64,000 nt of DNA from Lacticaseibacillus zhaodongensis (GCF_009687905.1 NZ_BLBG01000002.1:186001-250000); one strand, 5' to 3'. Positions 43,289 to 55,444 are shown, counted from the first letter of the stretch. The notes: generated by a model from the letters alone, not told the origin. Numbers and translations: made by a program.

Positions 43289-43579
43289 GGGCGGCGGGCG
43301 CCTCATACGTAGTGTAGCCAGCGGGAGTGACCATGCTGTCGCGATAATTAGCCCTGATGGCCCGGGTTTGGTCATCAGGGCTAATTATCGGGGAGAACGG
43401 AGAGACCGCTAGTATGATAGGGGCACAAGGCTTACCCCCTCTGCTTACTTGAGGGCAACACGGCGGGCTCGTAGTTCAGGGTTCAGACTTGACACGATTT
43501 TCGTCAAGGCTGAAACCCGGCCCCAGCATGCCTAGTGTCACTCTCGCTGGCGGAACGAAGTAAGAGGCGCCCGCCGCCC
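43289..43579. repeat. Inverted-ended non-coding element, copy B
   Basis: This 291-bp block has perfect 16-bp ends (43289-43304 and 43564-43579) and a second stem GCCAGCGGGAGTGAC/GTCACTCTCGCTGGC (43317-43331 with 43537-43551). It has a perfect 18-bp central hairpin (43342-43359 with 43373-43390) and a third hairpin GGGTTCAGACTTGAC/GTCAAGGCTGAAACCC (43479-43518). Read in reverse complement it aligns along its length with copy A. It lies about 125 bp before pcrA. No coding frame is convincing. Confidence 0.78.
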
Positions 43580-43705
43580 GGCAGCACCATCCAATGAGCA
43601 AAGCTACGAAACAACTGTTCGCCCAGAGCTGTAAGCAAGGCGCGTTTTTTGGTAGAATAGATAATCATAGTACGTGCCCATTTGCGGCAAGGAAAGGGAT
43701 CAGAC

Positions 43706-45991
43706 ATGGCTGAACAATCAGTACTCAAGGGAATGAACGACAAGCAAAGCGAGGCGGTCCTCGCGACTGAGGGCCCCGTCCTTATCATGGCGGGGGCGGG
43801 CTCCGGGAAGACCCGGGTGCTGACCCACCGGATTGCGTACCTCATTGAGGACAAAAACGTCAATCCGTGGAACGTTTTGGCGATTACGTTCACGAACAAG
43901 GCCGCCAAGGAAATGAAGGAACGAGTCGGCAAACTTTTGGATGCTGAAGAAGCTAATGAAGTGTGGGTGTCCACATTCCACGCTCTTTGCATGCGCATTT
44001 TGCGGCGGGACATTGAAAAGCTCGGTTACAACCGGGCCTTCTCGATTACTGATTCCTCTGCCCAGCTCACCTTGGTCAAGCAGGTGTTGCGGTCCCAAAA
44101 CATTGATCCGAAGCGTTATGATCCGAAAGCTATTTTGGGTGCCATTTCCAGCGCCAAGAATGAATTGCTTAATCCCGAGGACTACGCCAAGGCCCACCCT
44201 GAGGGCCCGATGGAGAAAATCGTGGCGCAGGTTTATAAAGAGTACCAAAAGCGGCTGCGCGCCGATTCAGCCCTCGATTTCGATGACCTCATCATGCAGA
44301 CCATCGTCCTGTTTAAGCAGGAACCGGAGACGCTGGCGTACTACCAGCGCAAGTTCCGCTACATTCACGTCGATGAGTACCAAGACACCAACGAGGCGCA
44401 ATACGAGCTCGTGCACATGCTTGCGGACGGTTACCACAACCTTTGCGTAGTTGGGGATGCCGACCAAAGTATTTACGGCTGGCGCGGTGCCAACATGCAG
44501 AATATTCTGGACTTCAAGAAGGACTACAAGGACGCCCAGGTGATCCTGCTCGAGCAGAACTACCGGAGCACGCAGACGATTCTGGACGCGGCTAACTCGG
44601 TAATCAAGAACAACGCAGCGCGCCAGGTCAAAACCCTGTGGACGCAAAATGGTAAGGGCGACAAGATCGGCTATTATCGGGCTCAGAGTGACCGGGATGA
44701 GGCTTACTTCATCATCAAGGAAATTGAGAAGATGAAGCGGACCGGTGATTACAATTTCGGTGATTTTGCGGTGCTTTACCGGACCAACGCGCAGTCTCGG
44801 AGCGTTGAAGAAGCGTTTCTGAAGAGTTCGATTCCTTACAAAATTGTCGGCGGCCATAAATTCTACGACCGCAAGGAAATTCGGGACGCACTGGCTTACC
44901 TCAGTCTCGCTGTTAACCCGGTCGATGACATCAGCTTTACCCGGGTCGTCAACGAACCGAAGCGGGGGATTGGCGCAAGCAGTTTGGCCAAACTTGGTGA
45001 GTTTGCGGATGAACACGGCTGGTCCCTCCTGGAAGCGGCTGAAAATGTTGAACTCAGTAGTCTTGGGTCTCGTGCCCGCAAAAACCTTGCGGAATTTGCG
45101 GACATTATGGAAAATCTGCGGAAGAAGCGCCTAGATAGTAATGTCACCGATATGATGACCGCGGTGATTGAAGACAGTGGGTACATGGACGCCCTCCGTG
45201 CCGAGCACAGCTTGGACGCGGATGCCCGCATTGATAACCTGCAGGAACTATTAACCGTAACCCAGAATTTTGACGCCCACTACGAACCTGAAGATGAGGA
45301 AGCAGACATTTTCGTCGACTTTCTCGGTGAACTCGCGCTGGTTTCTGACGCTGATGATATCCCCGAAGACGCGCAGGAGGTCACACTGATGACCTTGCAC
45401 GCAGCGAAGGGACTGGAATTTCCGGTCGTCTTCATGATCGGGATGGAAGAAAACCTCTTCCCACTGTCCCGTGCGGCAATGGACGAAAAGGAGCTTGAAG
45501 AAGAGCGGCGGCTGGCTTACGTCGGGATTACCCGGGCGAAGAAGAAGTTGTTCTTGACCAATGCATACTCGCGCATGTTCCACGGGCAGCATCAAAACAA
45601 CCCGGCAAGCCGATTCATCGGTGAAATTGACCCAAGCTTACTGGATATCCAGAATAACGAGGAACAAACTAGCGACATTCCGTTTATTAACTCCCGGCGT
45701 TACGGGCGGACAACGGCCGGTACGCAAGGCGGTGCCTTTCAGGCGCAGTCAACTCCTCGCTCCCGACGGATGCAGGCGGCAACGGCCAGCAGCGTTACCG
45801 GCCCGGCAACAACCGGTGCTGGTTCAATTAATTGGCAGTTGGGTGACAAGGTCGAGCACCGTAAATGGGGCGTCGGCACGGTCGTCAAGGTTGAGGGTCA
45901 GGGTGAAGACCAAGAAATGGACATTGCCTTCCCGAACATGGGTGTGAAGCGGCTACTGGCGGCTTTTGCACCGATCAAACGGGCTGAATAA
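43706..45991 (+). CDS. pcrA: ATP-dependent DNA helicase PcrA
   Basis: This 761-residue UvrD/Rep-family 3'-5' helicase works in repair and plasmid replication. Motif I is MAGAGSGKTRVLTHRIAYL, Ia AITFTNKAAKEMKER, II VDEYQDTN, III VVGDADQSIYGWRGA, IV LEQNYRST, V MTLHAAKGLEF and VI AYVGITRAKKKL. The C-terminal SH3-like GDKVEHRKWGVGTVV segment is the PcrA/UvrD Tudor domain that binds RNA polymerase. The start is ATG 43706 with AAAGGGA. It heads the pcrA-ligA-camS transcript; a TAGAAT -10 lies at 43653. Confidence 0.97.
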   Translation: MAEQSVLKGMNDKQSEAVLATEGPVLIMAGAGSGKTRVLTHRIAYLIEDKNVNPWNVLAITFTNKAAKEMKERVGKLLDAEEANEVWVSTFHALCMRILRRDIEKLGYNRAFSITDSSAQLTLVKQVLRSQNIDPKRYDPKAILGAISSAKNELLNPEDYAKAHPEGPMEKIVAQVYKEYQKRLRADSALDFDDLIMQTIVLFKQEPETLAYYQRKFRYIHVDEYQDTNEAQYELVHMLADGYHNLCVVGDADQSIYGWRGANMQNILDFKKDYKDAQVILLEQNYRSTQTILDAANSVIKNNAARQVKTLWTQNGKGDKIGYYRAQSDRDEAYFIIKEIEKMKRTGDYNFGDFAVLYRTNAQSRSVEEAFLKSSIPYKIVGGHKFYDRKEIRDALAYLSLAVNPVDDISFTRVVNEPKRGIGASSLAKLGEFADEHGWSLLEAAENVELSSLGSRARKNLAEFADIMENLRKKRLDSNVTDMMTAVIEDSGYMDALRAEHSLDADARIDNLQELLTVTQNFDAHYEPEDEEADIFVDFLGELALVSDADDIPEDAQEVTLMTLHAAKGLEFPVVFMIGMEENLFPLSRAAMDEKELEEERRLAYVGITRAKKKLFLTNAYSRMFHGQHQNNPASRFIGEIDPSLLDIQNNEEQTSDIPFINSRRYGRTTAGTQGGAFQAQSTPRSRRMQAATASSVTGPATTGAGSINWQLGDKVEHRKWGVGTVVKVEGQGEDQEMDIAFPNMGVKRLLAAFAPIKRAE

Positions 45992-48016
<2,025 letters not shown>

Positions 48017-48023
48017 GGATCCT

Positions 48024-49199
48024 ATGAAGAATTTAGTTAAAGCCACAGCTGCCGTGGCGGCAATTTTGCTTCTGGCAGGTTGTGGTAAGCTCGATTTTAG
48101 TAACGACAATAGCAGTACTGGCACTAGTAAGTCGGGCCAATACCAGACGACCGGTGTTGCAAGTGATGGCACCTATCAGGGCGTGATTAAGAACGGCAGG
48201 TATCAAGTCTCCAAGTCACGGGGCCTGATGATGCAAAACAACAACCAAAACGGTAACACCTTCAACGTGCGCAGCATGGAGAGTGGTCTGGTCAGCTTGT
48301 CGCAAAAACAATTCTCAACGGATAAGTATGATTTTGAAGAAGGCCAGTTGCTTTCTACCTCCGTAACCCGCAAATGGTTAGGCCGGCAAAAGGGCAAGTT
48401 CAGCAAGAGCGGCGATACGGATAACGCACTCGGTCTGAACCCAGCTAGTAACGGCAGCACCGACCCGAACAAGCGGGTACCGATTTACTTGCAGCAACTG
48501 CTGGAACAGGACTACATGGTCAAAAGCGGTAACTCAATGGCTCTTGGCGGTATTTCGATCGGCCTGGGCATGAACGCCATCGATTACTATGTCAAAACGC
48601 AGTATGGGGCGCAGTACCAGACGAACATCAGTGCAGCTGAGACGTTGCGGATGGGTAAGGAAATGGCTGCCAAGGTGGTCACCCGGCTCCGCCAGATGAA
48701 GGGCGTAGCAGCAAACACTCCAATTTTGGTTGGCATCTATCGGCAGGCTGGCCAGGATAGCTTGGTTGGTGGTACTTATCAGGCATACGCTGTCAGCAAG
48801 AGTGGCAGCACAATGGGCACCTGGCACGGTATTAATGAGCAAAATGAAGTTCTGCCGGTAATCAATAATAAGAAACCAGTTAACAACACTGTTGCAACTG
48901 ACTTTAGCAACTTCAGCGCCCAAGTTCGTTCATTCTTCCCAACTCTGGCCGGGGTGACAGCCCAGGCGCACTATGAGAACGGTCAGCTCGCGGGCTTGAA
49001 GATTACTATCAACACTCAGTTTTACGGGCAAACTGAAATCAACAGCTTCACCCAGTATGTTTCTAGTGCGGCGTCCAAGCTCTTGCCAAACAGTGCCAAA
49101 ATTGAGATCGATATCGAGTCGACCCAGGGCATGCAGGCTTATGCTGAACGGGATACCGGGGCGAAGACCTTCACGACCCACGTTTTCGATAGCTACTAA
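48024..49199 (+). CDS. camS: CamS family sex pheromone lipoprotein
   Basis: This 391-residue lipoprotein has a signal peptide with lipobox LLLAGCGK (Cys about 20) and a Ser/Thr-rich linker before the CamS domain (GLMMQNNNQNGNTFNVRSMESGLVSLSQKQF, GAQYQTNISAAETLRMGKEMAAKVV). In enterococci and staphylococci the signal peptide of this family releases peptide pheromones; its role here is unknown. The position after ligA is conserved in Firmicutes. The start is ATG 48024 with GAGGATCCT. A terminator follows. Confidence 0.95.
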   Translation: MKNLVKATAAVAAILLLAGCGKLDFSNDNSSTGTSKSGQYQTTGVASDGTYQGVIKNGRYQVSKSRGLMMQNNNQNGNTFNVRSMESGLVSLSQKQFSTDKYDFEEGQLLSTSVTRKWLGRQKGKFSKSGDTDNALGLNPASNGSTDPNKRVPIYLQQLLEQDYMVKSGNSMALGGISIGLGMNAIDYYVKTQYGAQYQTNISAAETLRMGKEMAAKVVTRLRQMKGVAANTPILVGIYRQAGQDSLVGGTYQAYAVSKSGSTMGTWHGINEQNEVLPVINNKKPVNNTVATDFSNFSAQVRSFFPTLAGVTAQAHYENGQLAGLKITINTQFYGQTEINSFTQYVSSAASKLLPNSAKIEIDIESTQGMQAYAERDTGAKTFTTHVFDSY

Positions 49200-49226
49200 A
49201 CTTAGTTTTCAGAAACATTCTACGAC

Positions 49227-49261
49227 GGACCGCTCATGATAATGGGTGGTCCATTTTGTTT
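49227..49261 (+). terminator. Terminator of pcrA-ligA-camS
   Basis: GGACCGCTCAT pairs with ATGGGTGGTCC and is followed by ATTTTGTTT. Confidence 0.85.
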
Positions 49262-49279
49262 AGCGGCTTTGCGCTCACT

Positions 49280-49561
49280 AACGGCCATCGCTGCCGGCCG
49301 TTTCACTGTCCATTCCACTAAGGGTACAACCCGCCCAAGTGGAAGTGGCGACTCCTGACCGTTCGTAATTATGGTGAGGAGTCGGCCTTCTCCGCTACGC
49401 TACGTATGTAGGAGAGTAAGCGACAAGTCGCTAACTCTCCCAGCATGTAAACGTGGCCCACAATGCACCTCCTTGCGCTTAGCCTAAAATCACTGTATTC
49501 CCAAAGTTCGGGAATGCAGTGATTTTGCTAATGCTCAGGAGCTGACCGCATTGTGGCCCAC
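49280..49561. other. Dense array of hairpins in gene-free DNA before gatC
   Basis: Five inverted repeats follow one another. They are AACGGCC/GGCCGTT (49280-49302), GACTCCT/AGGAGTC (49350-49383), GGAGAGT-AGCGAC/GTCGCT-ACTCTCC (49411-49440), and a nested cruciform. The cruciform has outer GTGGCCCACAATGC/GCATTGTGGCCCAC (49453-49561, one mismatch) and an inner 17-bp stem with one G-U pair (49486-49502 with 49510-49526). No ORF is supportable. A TATAAT box at 49599-49604 follows. It does not share sequence with copies A-C. Confidence 0.55.
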
Positions 49562-49685
49562 TCTCCCAATTCCAGGTGCGTTGCTGAAAGTTCCGCGGTA
49601 TAATTCAATTTGTTGAACTACGCAAAGCCATAAACATGGTGGCTATGATATAGTGAAGGTTAGTATAAGAAAGCGGGGGAAATAC

Positions 49686-49982
49686 ATGATTTCTAAGGAA
49701 CAGGTAGCGCACGTTGCTGAACTTGCGCGCCTCCAATTTTCCGATGAGAAGCTCCAAGAATTCACGGGCCAACTAGATGAAATTATGAACATGGTTGATC
49801 AGCTTAGTGAAGTGGACACTGACGGGGTCCCTGTAACGACTCAGAGTGTACTGCTGGAGAACGTTTTGCGCGACGATGTGGCTGAGAAGCCAACCTCACG
49901 GACCACGTTAATGAAGAATGTGCCAACCGCTAAGGCCGGCCTAATTCAGGTACCAACCATTATCGACAAGGAGGATGACTGA
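49686..49982 (+). CDS. gatC: Asp/Glu-tRNA amidotransferase subunit C
   Basis: This 98-residue protein has the GatC pattern: ISKEQVAHVAELARLQF, FTGQLDEIMNMVDQLSEVDTDGV and LRDDVAEK. It belts GatA and GatB in the amidotransferase that corrects Glu-tRNA-Gln (and Asp-tRNA-Asn). The start is ATG 49686 after GGGGGAAAT. It heads gatCAB. Confidence 0.97.
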   Translation: MISKEQVAHVAELARLQFSDEKLQEFTGQLDEIMNMVDQLSEVDTDGVPVTTQSVLLENVLRDDVAEKPTSRTTLMKNVPTAKAGLIQVPTIIDKEDD

Positions 49983-49985
49983 TCA

Positions 49986-51443
49986 GTGGATTACTTCAAA
50001 ACTAACATTAAGCAGTTGCACGCAGACTTGCTTGCCGGTAAGACTAGCAGTGAACAGCTGACTAAAGATACTTTCGCTGCGATTGCCGCGAAGGACGGGG
50101 ATGTCAAAGCATTCCTCGCGCTTGATGAAGACCAGGCACTGGCAACGGCTAAGCAGCTGGATGCAGACAAGCTGAGTGCTGACAGTCAGCTGGCCGGCAT
50201 TCCAATTGCCATCAAGGACAACATCGTGACCAAGGATCTGACCACGACTGCTGCCTCCAAGATGCTTGCTAACTTTGTGCCGATTTACGATGCAACGGTC
50301 ATCGAAAAGCTGCGGTCTGCCGGGTCCGTAATCGTTGGCAAGACCAACATGGATGAATTTGCCATGGGCTCATCAACTGAGAACTCCGCAATGAAGACGA
50401 CTACGAACGCTTGGGACCACACCAAGGTTCCCGGTGGTTCGTCAGGTGGTTCCGCAGCAGCGGTTGCCGCCGGTGAGGTGGTGGCGGCGCTGGGCTCTGA
50501 CACTGGTGGCTCGATTCGCCAACCAGCCGCATTCAATGGGATTTTTGGATTCAAGCCTTCATACGGGCGGGTTTCCCGTTGGGGCCTGATTGCCTTTGGT
50601 TCCAGTTTGGATGCTATTGGTACCTTGACTCGTTCCGTCCGTGACGGTGCCGCCGTGATGAACACCATCATCGGTGCTGATGAAAAGGATACGACCACCG
50701 TTCCCCGTGCTCCAGAAGATTTGGGTGCCAAAATCGGCAAGGGCGTTAAGGGCATGCGCATTGCCCTGCCTGCTGAGTACCTTGGCGAAGGGGTCGACCC
50801 TAAGGTGGTTGCACAGATCAAAAAGGCCGCGGAACAGTTTAAGGCCATGGGTGCTACGGTCGAGACTGTTAGTCTGCCCCACACCAAGTATGCCGTACCC
50901 GCTTACTACATCATTGCCAGTTCTGAAGCCAGTTCCAACTTGCAGCGCTTTGATGGGATTCGTTATGGTTTCCGCGCGCAAGACGTCAAGACGCTTGATG
51001 ATGTTTACGTTCGCTCCCGCTCTGAGGGCTTTGGTGATGAGGTCAAGCGCCGCATCATGCTGGGGACCTTCAGTCTGAGCGCCGGTTTCTACGATGCTTA
51101 CTTCAAGAAGGCAGCACAGGTTCGGACCCTCATTACCCGTGATTTTGAAAATGTCTTTAAGGATTATGACTTGATTATGGGCCCGACCACGCCAACGACC
51201 GCGTTTAAGATCGGCGACAAGGTGACGGATCCGCTCACGATGTACATGAACGACATCCTGACCATCCCCGTTAACCTGGCTGGCTTGCCAGCTGCGTCTG
51301 TAAATGCTGGCTTTGTTGACGGCATGCCAGTTGGCTTGCAACTGATTGCTAAGCCGTTTGCCGAAGCAAGTATTTTCCAGGCGGCAGCGGCGTTTGAAGA
51401 TGCCAATGATTACATGGAGCAGATTCCAGGGGGGCAGAACTAA
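49986..51443 (+). CDS. gatA: Asp/Glu-tRNA amidotransferase subunit A
   Basis: This 485-residue amidase provides ammonia from glutamine. The Ser-cisSer-Lys triad region is visible: Lys in [11 protein letters not shown] near residue 77, [17 protein letters not shown] near 150 and the nucleophile Ser in [14 protein letters not shown] near 176. The start is GTG 49986, with AAGGAGG at the end of gatC. It overlaps gatB by one base. Confidence 0.97.
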   Translation: MDYFKTNIKQLHADLLAGKTSSEQLTKDTFAAIAAKDGDVKAFLALDEDQALATAKQLDADKLSADSQLAGIPIAIKDNIVTKDLTTTAASKMLANFVPIYDATVIEKLRSAGSVIVGKTNMDEFAMGSSTENSAMKTTTNAWDHTKVPGGSSGGSAAAVAAGEVVAALGSDTGGSIRQPAAFNGIFGFKPSYGRVSRWGLIAFGSSLDAIGTLTRSVRDGAAVMNTIIGADEKDTTTVPRAPEDLGAKIGKGVKGMRIALPAEYLGEGVDPKVVAQIKKAAEQFKAMGATVETVSLPHTKYAVPAYYIIASSEASSNLQRFDGIRYGFRAQDVKTLDDVYVRSRSEGFGDEVKRRIMLGTFSLSAGFYDAYFKKAAQVRTLITRDFENVFKDYDLIMGPTTPTTAFKIGDKVTDPLTMYMNDILTIPVNLAGLPAASVNAGFVDGMPVGLQLIAKPFAEASIFQAAAAFEDANDYMEQIPGGQN

Positions 51444-52873
51444 TGAATTTTGAAACTACGATCGGCCTCGAAGTCCACATTGAGCTGAAGACGAATAGTA
51501 AAATGTACTCCCCAGCGCCAGTAACTTATGGTGCCGAGCCAAACACGGAAACTAACGTCATCGACTGGGGCTATCCTGGGGTTTTGCCTAGTGCCAACAA
51601 AGGAGCTTATTCCCTCGGCCTCATGGTTGCGCTGGCGCTGCACGCGGATATTGCACCGTACACGCACTTCGACCGGAAGAACTACTTCTACCCGGATAAC
51701 CCTAAGGCTTACCAGATCACCCAGTCGGAGACGCCACTCGCCAAGAATGGTTACGTTGAGATCGAAGTGGATGGCAAGAAGAAACGCATCGGGATCGAAG
51801 AACTGCACATCGAAGAAGATGCCGGGAAGAACACCCATGCTGACGATGGTTACTCATACGTTGACTTGAACCGTGCGGGCACCCCGTTGGTTGAAATCGT
51901 TTCTAAGCCAGACATCACCAGTCCTGAGGAAGCATACCAATACCTTGAGCAGTTACGCCAAATCGTTCAGTTTACTGGCGCTTCCGACGTTAAGATGGAA
52001 GAAGGCTCCATGCGGGTTGACTCCAACCTGTCAGTTTCACCAATTGGGGCAAGCCAGTACGGGACTAAGACCGAAGTTAAGAACTTGAACAGTTTCAACC
52101 ACGTGCGCAGTGCTCTGGCGTACGAACAAAAGCGGCAGGTGGCGATGCTTTTGTCTGGGCAGAAGATTCGTCAGGAAACCCGGCGCTGGGACGAACCAGC
52201 TAAGGAGACCATTCTGATGCGGGTCAAGGAAGGTGCGGATGATTACCGTTACTTCCCAGAACCAGACTTGCCACCAGTGCGTGTTAGTCAGGAATGGATC
52301 GACGATGTGGCTGCTAAGTTGCCTGAGAATCCCGCACAGCGGCGCGCACGCTACGTCAATGACTGGGGAATTCCTGAATATGACGCTGGCGTTTTGACCA
52401 ACACCAAAGAAATGTCCGACTTCTTTGAAGCAGTCGTTGCTGATGGTGCGGATGCCAAGCAGGCTTCTAACTACCTGATGGGTGATGTCTCCGCGTTCCT
52501 GAACGCTCAGCACAAGGAACTTAAGGACATCGCGCTTACCCCTGACCACTTGGCCAAAATGATCAAGTTGATCAATGATGGGACAATTTCCACCAAGATT
52601 GCCAAGAAGGTCATTACCCAAATCATCAAGAACGATGTTGATCCTGAGGAATGGGTACGGAGCAAGGGCCTTGTCCAAGAATCCGACCCCGCTGTGCTCA
52701 CACCGATTATCACCGCCATCTTAGATGATAACCAGCAGAGTATTGATGACTTCCACGCCGGGAAAGACCGCGCACTCGGTTTCCTGGTTGGTCAGGTAAT
52801 GAAGCAGACCCATGGCCAGGCTAACCCGAACGTGGTTAACCAGATTCTGAATGCTGAGCTGAGCAAGCGCTAG
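51443..52873 (+). CDS. gatB: Asp/Glu-tRNA amidotransferase subunit B
   Basis: This 476-residue subunit activates the misacylated tRNA with ATP and receives ammonia from GatA. Typical segments are [61 protein letters not shown] and [21 protein letters not shown]-terminal YqeY-like tail ends the protein ([17 protein letters not shown]). The start ATG overlaps the gatA stop (TAATG). Confidence 0.97.
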   Translation: MNFETTIGLEVHIELKTNSKMYSPAPVTYGAEPNTETNVIDWGYPGVLPSANKGAYSLGLMVALALHADIAPYTHFDRKNYFYPDNPKAYQITQSETPLAKNGYVEIEVDGKKKRIGIEELHIEEDAGKNTHADDGYSYVDLNRAGTPLVEIVSKPDITSPEEAYQYLEQLRQIVQFTGASDVKMEEGSMRVDSNLSVSPIGASQYGTKTEVKNLNSFNHVRSALAYEQKRQVAMLLSGQKIRQETRRWDEPAKETILMRVKEGADDYRYFPEPDLPPVRVSQEWIDDVAAKLPENPAQRRARYVNDWGIPEYDAGVLTNTKEMSDFFEAVVADGADAKQASNYLMGDVSAFLNAQHKELKDIALTPDHLAKMIKLINDGTISTKIAKKVITQIIKNDVDPEEWVRSKGLVQESDPAVLTPIITAILDDNQQSIDDFHAGKDRALGFLVGQVMKQTHGQANPNVVNQILNAELSKR

Positions 52874-52918
52874 GATTCGGTTGTTGTTGCAGATTGATGA
52901 AGATGCAGGAGGATTGTA

Positions 52919-53932
52919 ATGCGACCACGTGCACGATTAATCTATAACCCAAACAGTGGTAGTGAGGGGATGCGGAAGTACGCCGGTGATGTGCTCCACG
53001 AACTGGAGCTGGCAGGGTACGAAGCGTCCGCTTTCCAGACCACACCAGAACCACTTTCTGCCCAGCACGAAGCCGCGCGCGCATGTCAGGACGGTTTTGA
53101 GCTCATCGTTGCCGCTGGTGGCGATGGGACCATTAACGAAGTGGTGAACGGCATTGCGCCGTTCCCACACCGGCCGAAGATGGGGATTATCCCTGGTGGG
53201 ACCACCAACGATTACGCTCGTGCGCTGCAGATCCCGCGCGATGATCCGGTTGCGGCCGCCAAAATGATTGGCAAGGGCCAGACCCTGATGATGGATATCG
53301 GTAAGGCCAATGACAAGTACTTCATGAATATCGCCGCTGGGGGTTCAATGACTGAACTCACGTACGGTGTTCCGAGTGAAGTCAAGTCGATTTTTGGTTA
53401 CCTTGCCTACTTCATCAAGGGTGCTGAATTACTGCCTGGCATCCACACCGTCCCACTGCGAGTCGAGTATGATGATGGTGTTTATGAGGGTAATGCGTCC
53501 ATGTTCTTGATCGGTCTCACTAACTCTGTTGGTGGTTTTGAACAGGTCGTTCCCGACGCCGAACTCGGGGATGGTAACTTCACGGTCATCATCGTCAAGA
53601 CCGCGAATGTTGTGGACATGGCGCGGCTGATTGCGCTGGCCTTCAATGGCGGAAAGCATGTCGATGACCCGAACATTGTTTACCTGAAGACCAACAAAAT
53701 TAAGGTCACCCGCACCGATGGTAAAAAGCTCAAAATCAACCTTGATGGCGAGTATGGTGGTGACACCCCAGTTGAGTTCACCAATTTGACCCAACACATT
53801 GAGATGTACGCCAACGTTGACGCAATTCCGGCCAAGAATTTGGCTAAGGAGTTGGAGACTCAAGACGAGGTCATGAAAGAGGTCGAAGCTGTGTCCAAAA
53901 AGGATATTGATGGGGACGGCAAAATCGGCTAG
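52919..53932 (+). CDS. dagK: Diacylglycerol kinase (DgkB type)
   Basis: This 337-residue soluble lipid kinase returns diacylglycerol from lipoteichoic acid synthesis to phosphatidic acid. Motifs are ARLIYNPNSGSEG, the nucleotide loop VAAGGDGTINEVVNGIA near residue 60, GTTNDYARAL near 97, and NLDGEYGGDTPVEF near 275. AGGAGGATTGTA precedes ATG 52919. The tail carries a calcium-loop-like DIDGDGKIG. It usually follows gatB in lactobacilli, as here. Confidence 0.96.
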   Translation: MRPRARLIYNPNSGSEGMRKYAGDVLHELELAGYEASAFQTTPEPLSAQHEAARACQDGFELIVAAGGDGTINEVVNGIAPFPHRPKMGIIPGGTTNDYARALQIPRDDPVAAAKMIGKGQTLMMDIGKANDKYFMNIAAGGSMTELTYGVPSEVKSIFGYLAYFIKGAELLPGIHTVPLRVEYDDGVYEGNASMFLIGLTNSVGGFEQVVPDAELGDGNFTVIIVKTANVVDMARLIALAFNGGKHVDDPNIVYLKTNKIKVTRTDGKKLKINLDGEYGGDTPVEFTNLTQHIEMYANVDAIPAKNLAKELETQDEVMKEVEAVSKKDIDGDGKIG

Positions 53933-53969
53933 TCTGGGCAAATGTCCAGAAAAAGTGTAATTTCTAGTG

Positions 53970-53999
53970 AAAGGATGCGGCTGACAGCCACATCCTTTT
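53970..53999 (+). terminator. Terminator of gatCAB-dagK
   Basis: AAAGGATGCGGCT pairs with AGCCACATCCTTTT over a short loop and runs into TTTT. Confidence 0.85.
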
Positions 54000-54026
54000 G
54001 CCGTATTTTGAAAGTGAGGATATTCG

Positions 54027-55388
54027 ATGGCAATACCTGCCAAGAATGAAGATATTGAAGTAACAATCAGCGACCTGAGCTATGAAGGCCTAGGGGTCGC
54101 GAAGGTGGATGGCTTCCCGCTGTTCATTGATAATGCCCTTCCTGGTGAGGTTGTGCTCGCACATGTCACCAAGGTGCAGAAACAGTACGGTTTTGCTTTC
54201 AACAAGAAATTGCTGAAGGCATCACCTGACCGGGTGGATGTGCACGACCGGATTTACACTCAGACGGGTATCGCCCCCCTGCAGCACCTCAGCTACCCAG
54301 CACAGCTGAAGTTTAAGCAGAAGCAGATTGAGGAGCTCTTTAGCAAGCAGCACCTCGACATCGACGTGCTGCCAACAATTGCGAGTCCCCAGACGACTGG
54401 TTACCGCAACAAGGCTCAAGTGCCGGTGCGGATGGTCAATGGGAAGCTGGAGACCGGCTTCTTCAAGCGCCGTTCCCACACGCTTTTGCCAATTACTGAT
54501 TTCTACATTCAGGAACCCGAAATTGACCAGGCAATTGAACTGACCCGGGATCTTTTGCGCAAGTACGACATTCCCGCCTATGATGAAGCTCGCAACCAGG
54601 GTGTTGTGCGCCACGTTATGGTCCGTCGCGCCTACTACACGCACATGATGATGATCGTCATTGTGACTCGGACGAAGGAACTACCCCATGCTGATGCGCT
54701 CATTGCCCAACTGACGGCTAAGCTGCCGGAAGTGGTCAGCATCGTGCAAAATATTAATCCCCGCCGTACCAACGTGATTCTCGGAAAGCACTCCAAGACG
54801 CTTTGGGGACGCGACTACATCGAGGATGAACTGCTCGGTAGCACTTTCCGGATTTCCGCGCAGAGTTTCTACCAGGTCAACCCGCAGCAGACCGAGAACC
54901 TGTACGCCAAGGCCGTCGAAGCTGCCGAACTGACCGGTAAGGAAACCGTCATCGATGCCTACTCCGGTATCGGGACCATTTCCCTGACCATGGCGAAGCA
55001 TGCTAAGCAGGTCTATGGGGTCGAAATCGTTCCTGAAGCTGTTAATGACGCGCGCATCAACGCACGCATCAACGGCATCACGAACGTCACCTTCAAGACC
55101 GGTAAGGCAGAAGACGTCATGCAGCAGTGGCAAGATGACAAGCTGAAGGCCGACGTGCTGATGGTGGACCCACCACGCAAGGGGCTGGCGCCTGAATTCA
55201 TTCAGGCGGTTGGCAGTATGTTGCCGGACCGAATCGTGTACGTATCTTGCAACCCGGCAACTCTCGCACGCGATATTACCTTGCTGGCTGAATTTGGTTA
55301 CAGTGCTAAGCAGACCCAGCCAGTTGACATGTTCCCGCAGACGCAACACGTCGAATCTGTAACCGTGTTGAAGCGGAATGCTGACTAG
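54027..55388 (+). CDS. rlmD: 23S rRNA (uracil-5-)-methyltransferase, RlmCD-like
   Basis: This 453-residue methyltransferase has an N-terminal TRAM domain (about 5-60), SAM-binding DAYSGIGTISLTMA near residue 313, VDPPRKGLAPEF near 383 and the catalytic cysteine motif YVSCNPATLARD near 408. In Gram-positives one enzyme of this group usually methylates both U747 and U1939. An Fe-S cysteine cluster is not obvious. The ATG has GTGAGGATATTCG upstream; a strong terminator follows. Confidence 0.94.
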   Translation: MAIPAKNEDIEVTISDLSYEGLGVAKVDGFPLFIDNALPGEVVLAHVTKVQKQYGFAFNKKLLKASPDRVDVHDRIYTQTGIAPLQHLSYPAQLKFKQKQIEELFSKQHLDIDVLPTIASPQTTGYRNKAQVPVRMVNGKLETGFFKRRSHTLLPITDFYIQEPEIDQAIELTRDLLRKYDIPAYDEARNQGVVRHVMVRRAYYTHMMMIVIVTRTKELPHADALIAQLTAKLPEVVSIVQNINPRRTNVILGKHSKTLWGRDYIEDELLGSTFRISAQSFYQVNPQQTENLYAKAVEAAELTGKETVIDAYSGIGTISLTMAKHAKQVYGVEIVPEAVNDARINARINGITNVTFKTGKAEDVMQQWQDDKLKADVLMVDPPRKGLAPEFIQAVGSMLPDRIVYVSCNPATLARDITLLAEFGYSAKQTQPVDMFPQTQHVESVTVLKRNAD

Positions 55389-55402
55389 TTATTAAGCGGC
55401 TG

Positions 55403-55444
55403 AAAGGGATCAAGCGCCAGTTTTATGGCGCTTGATCCCTTTTT
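55403..55444 (+). terminator. Terminator of rlmD
   Basis: AAGGGATCAAGCGCC pairs perfectly with GGCGCTTGATCCCTT and is followed by T5. Confidence 0.95.
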
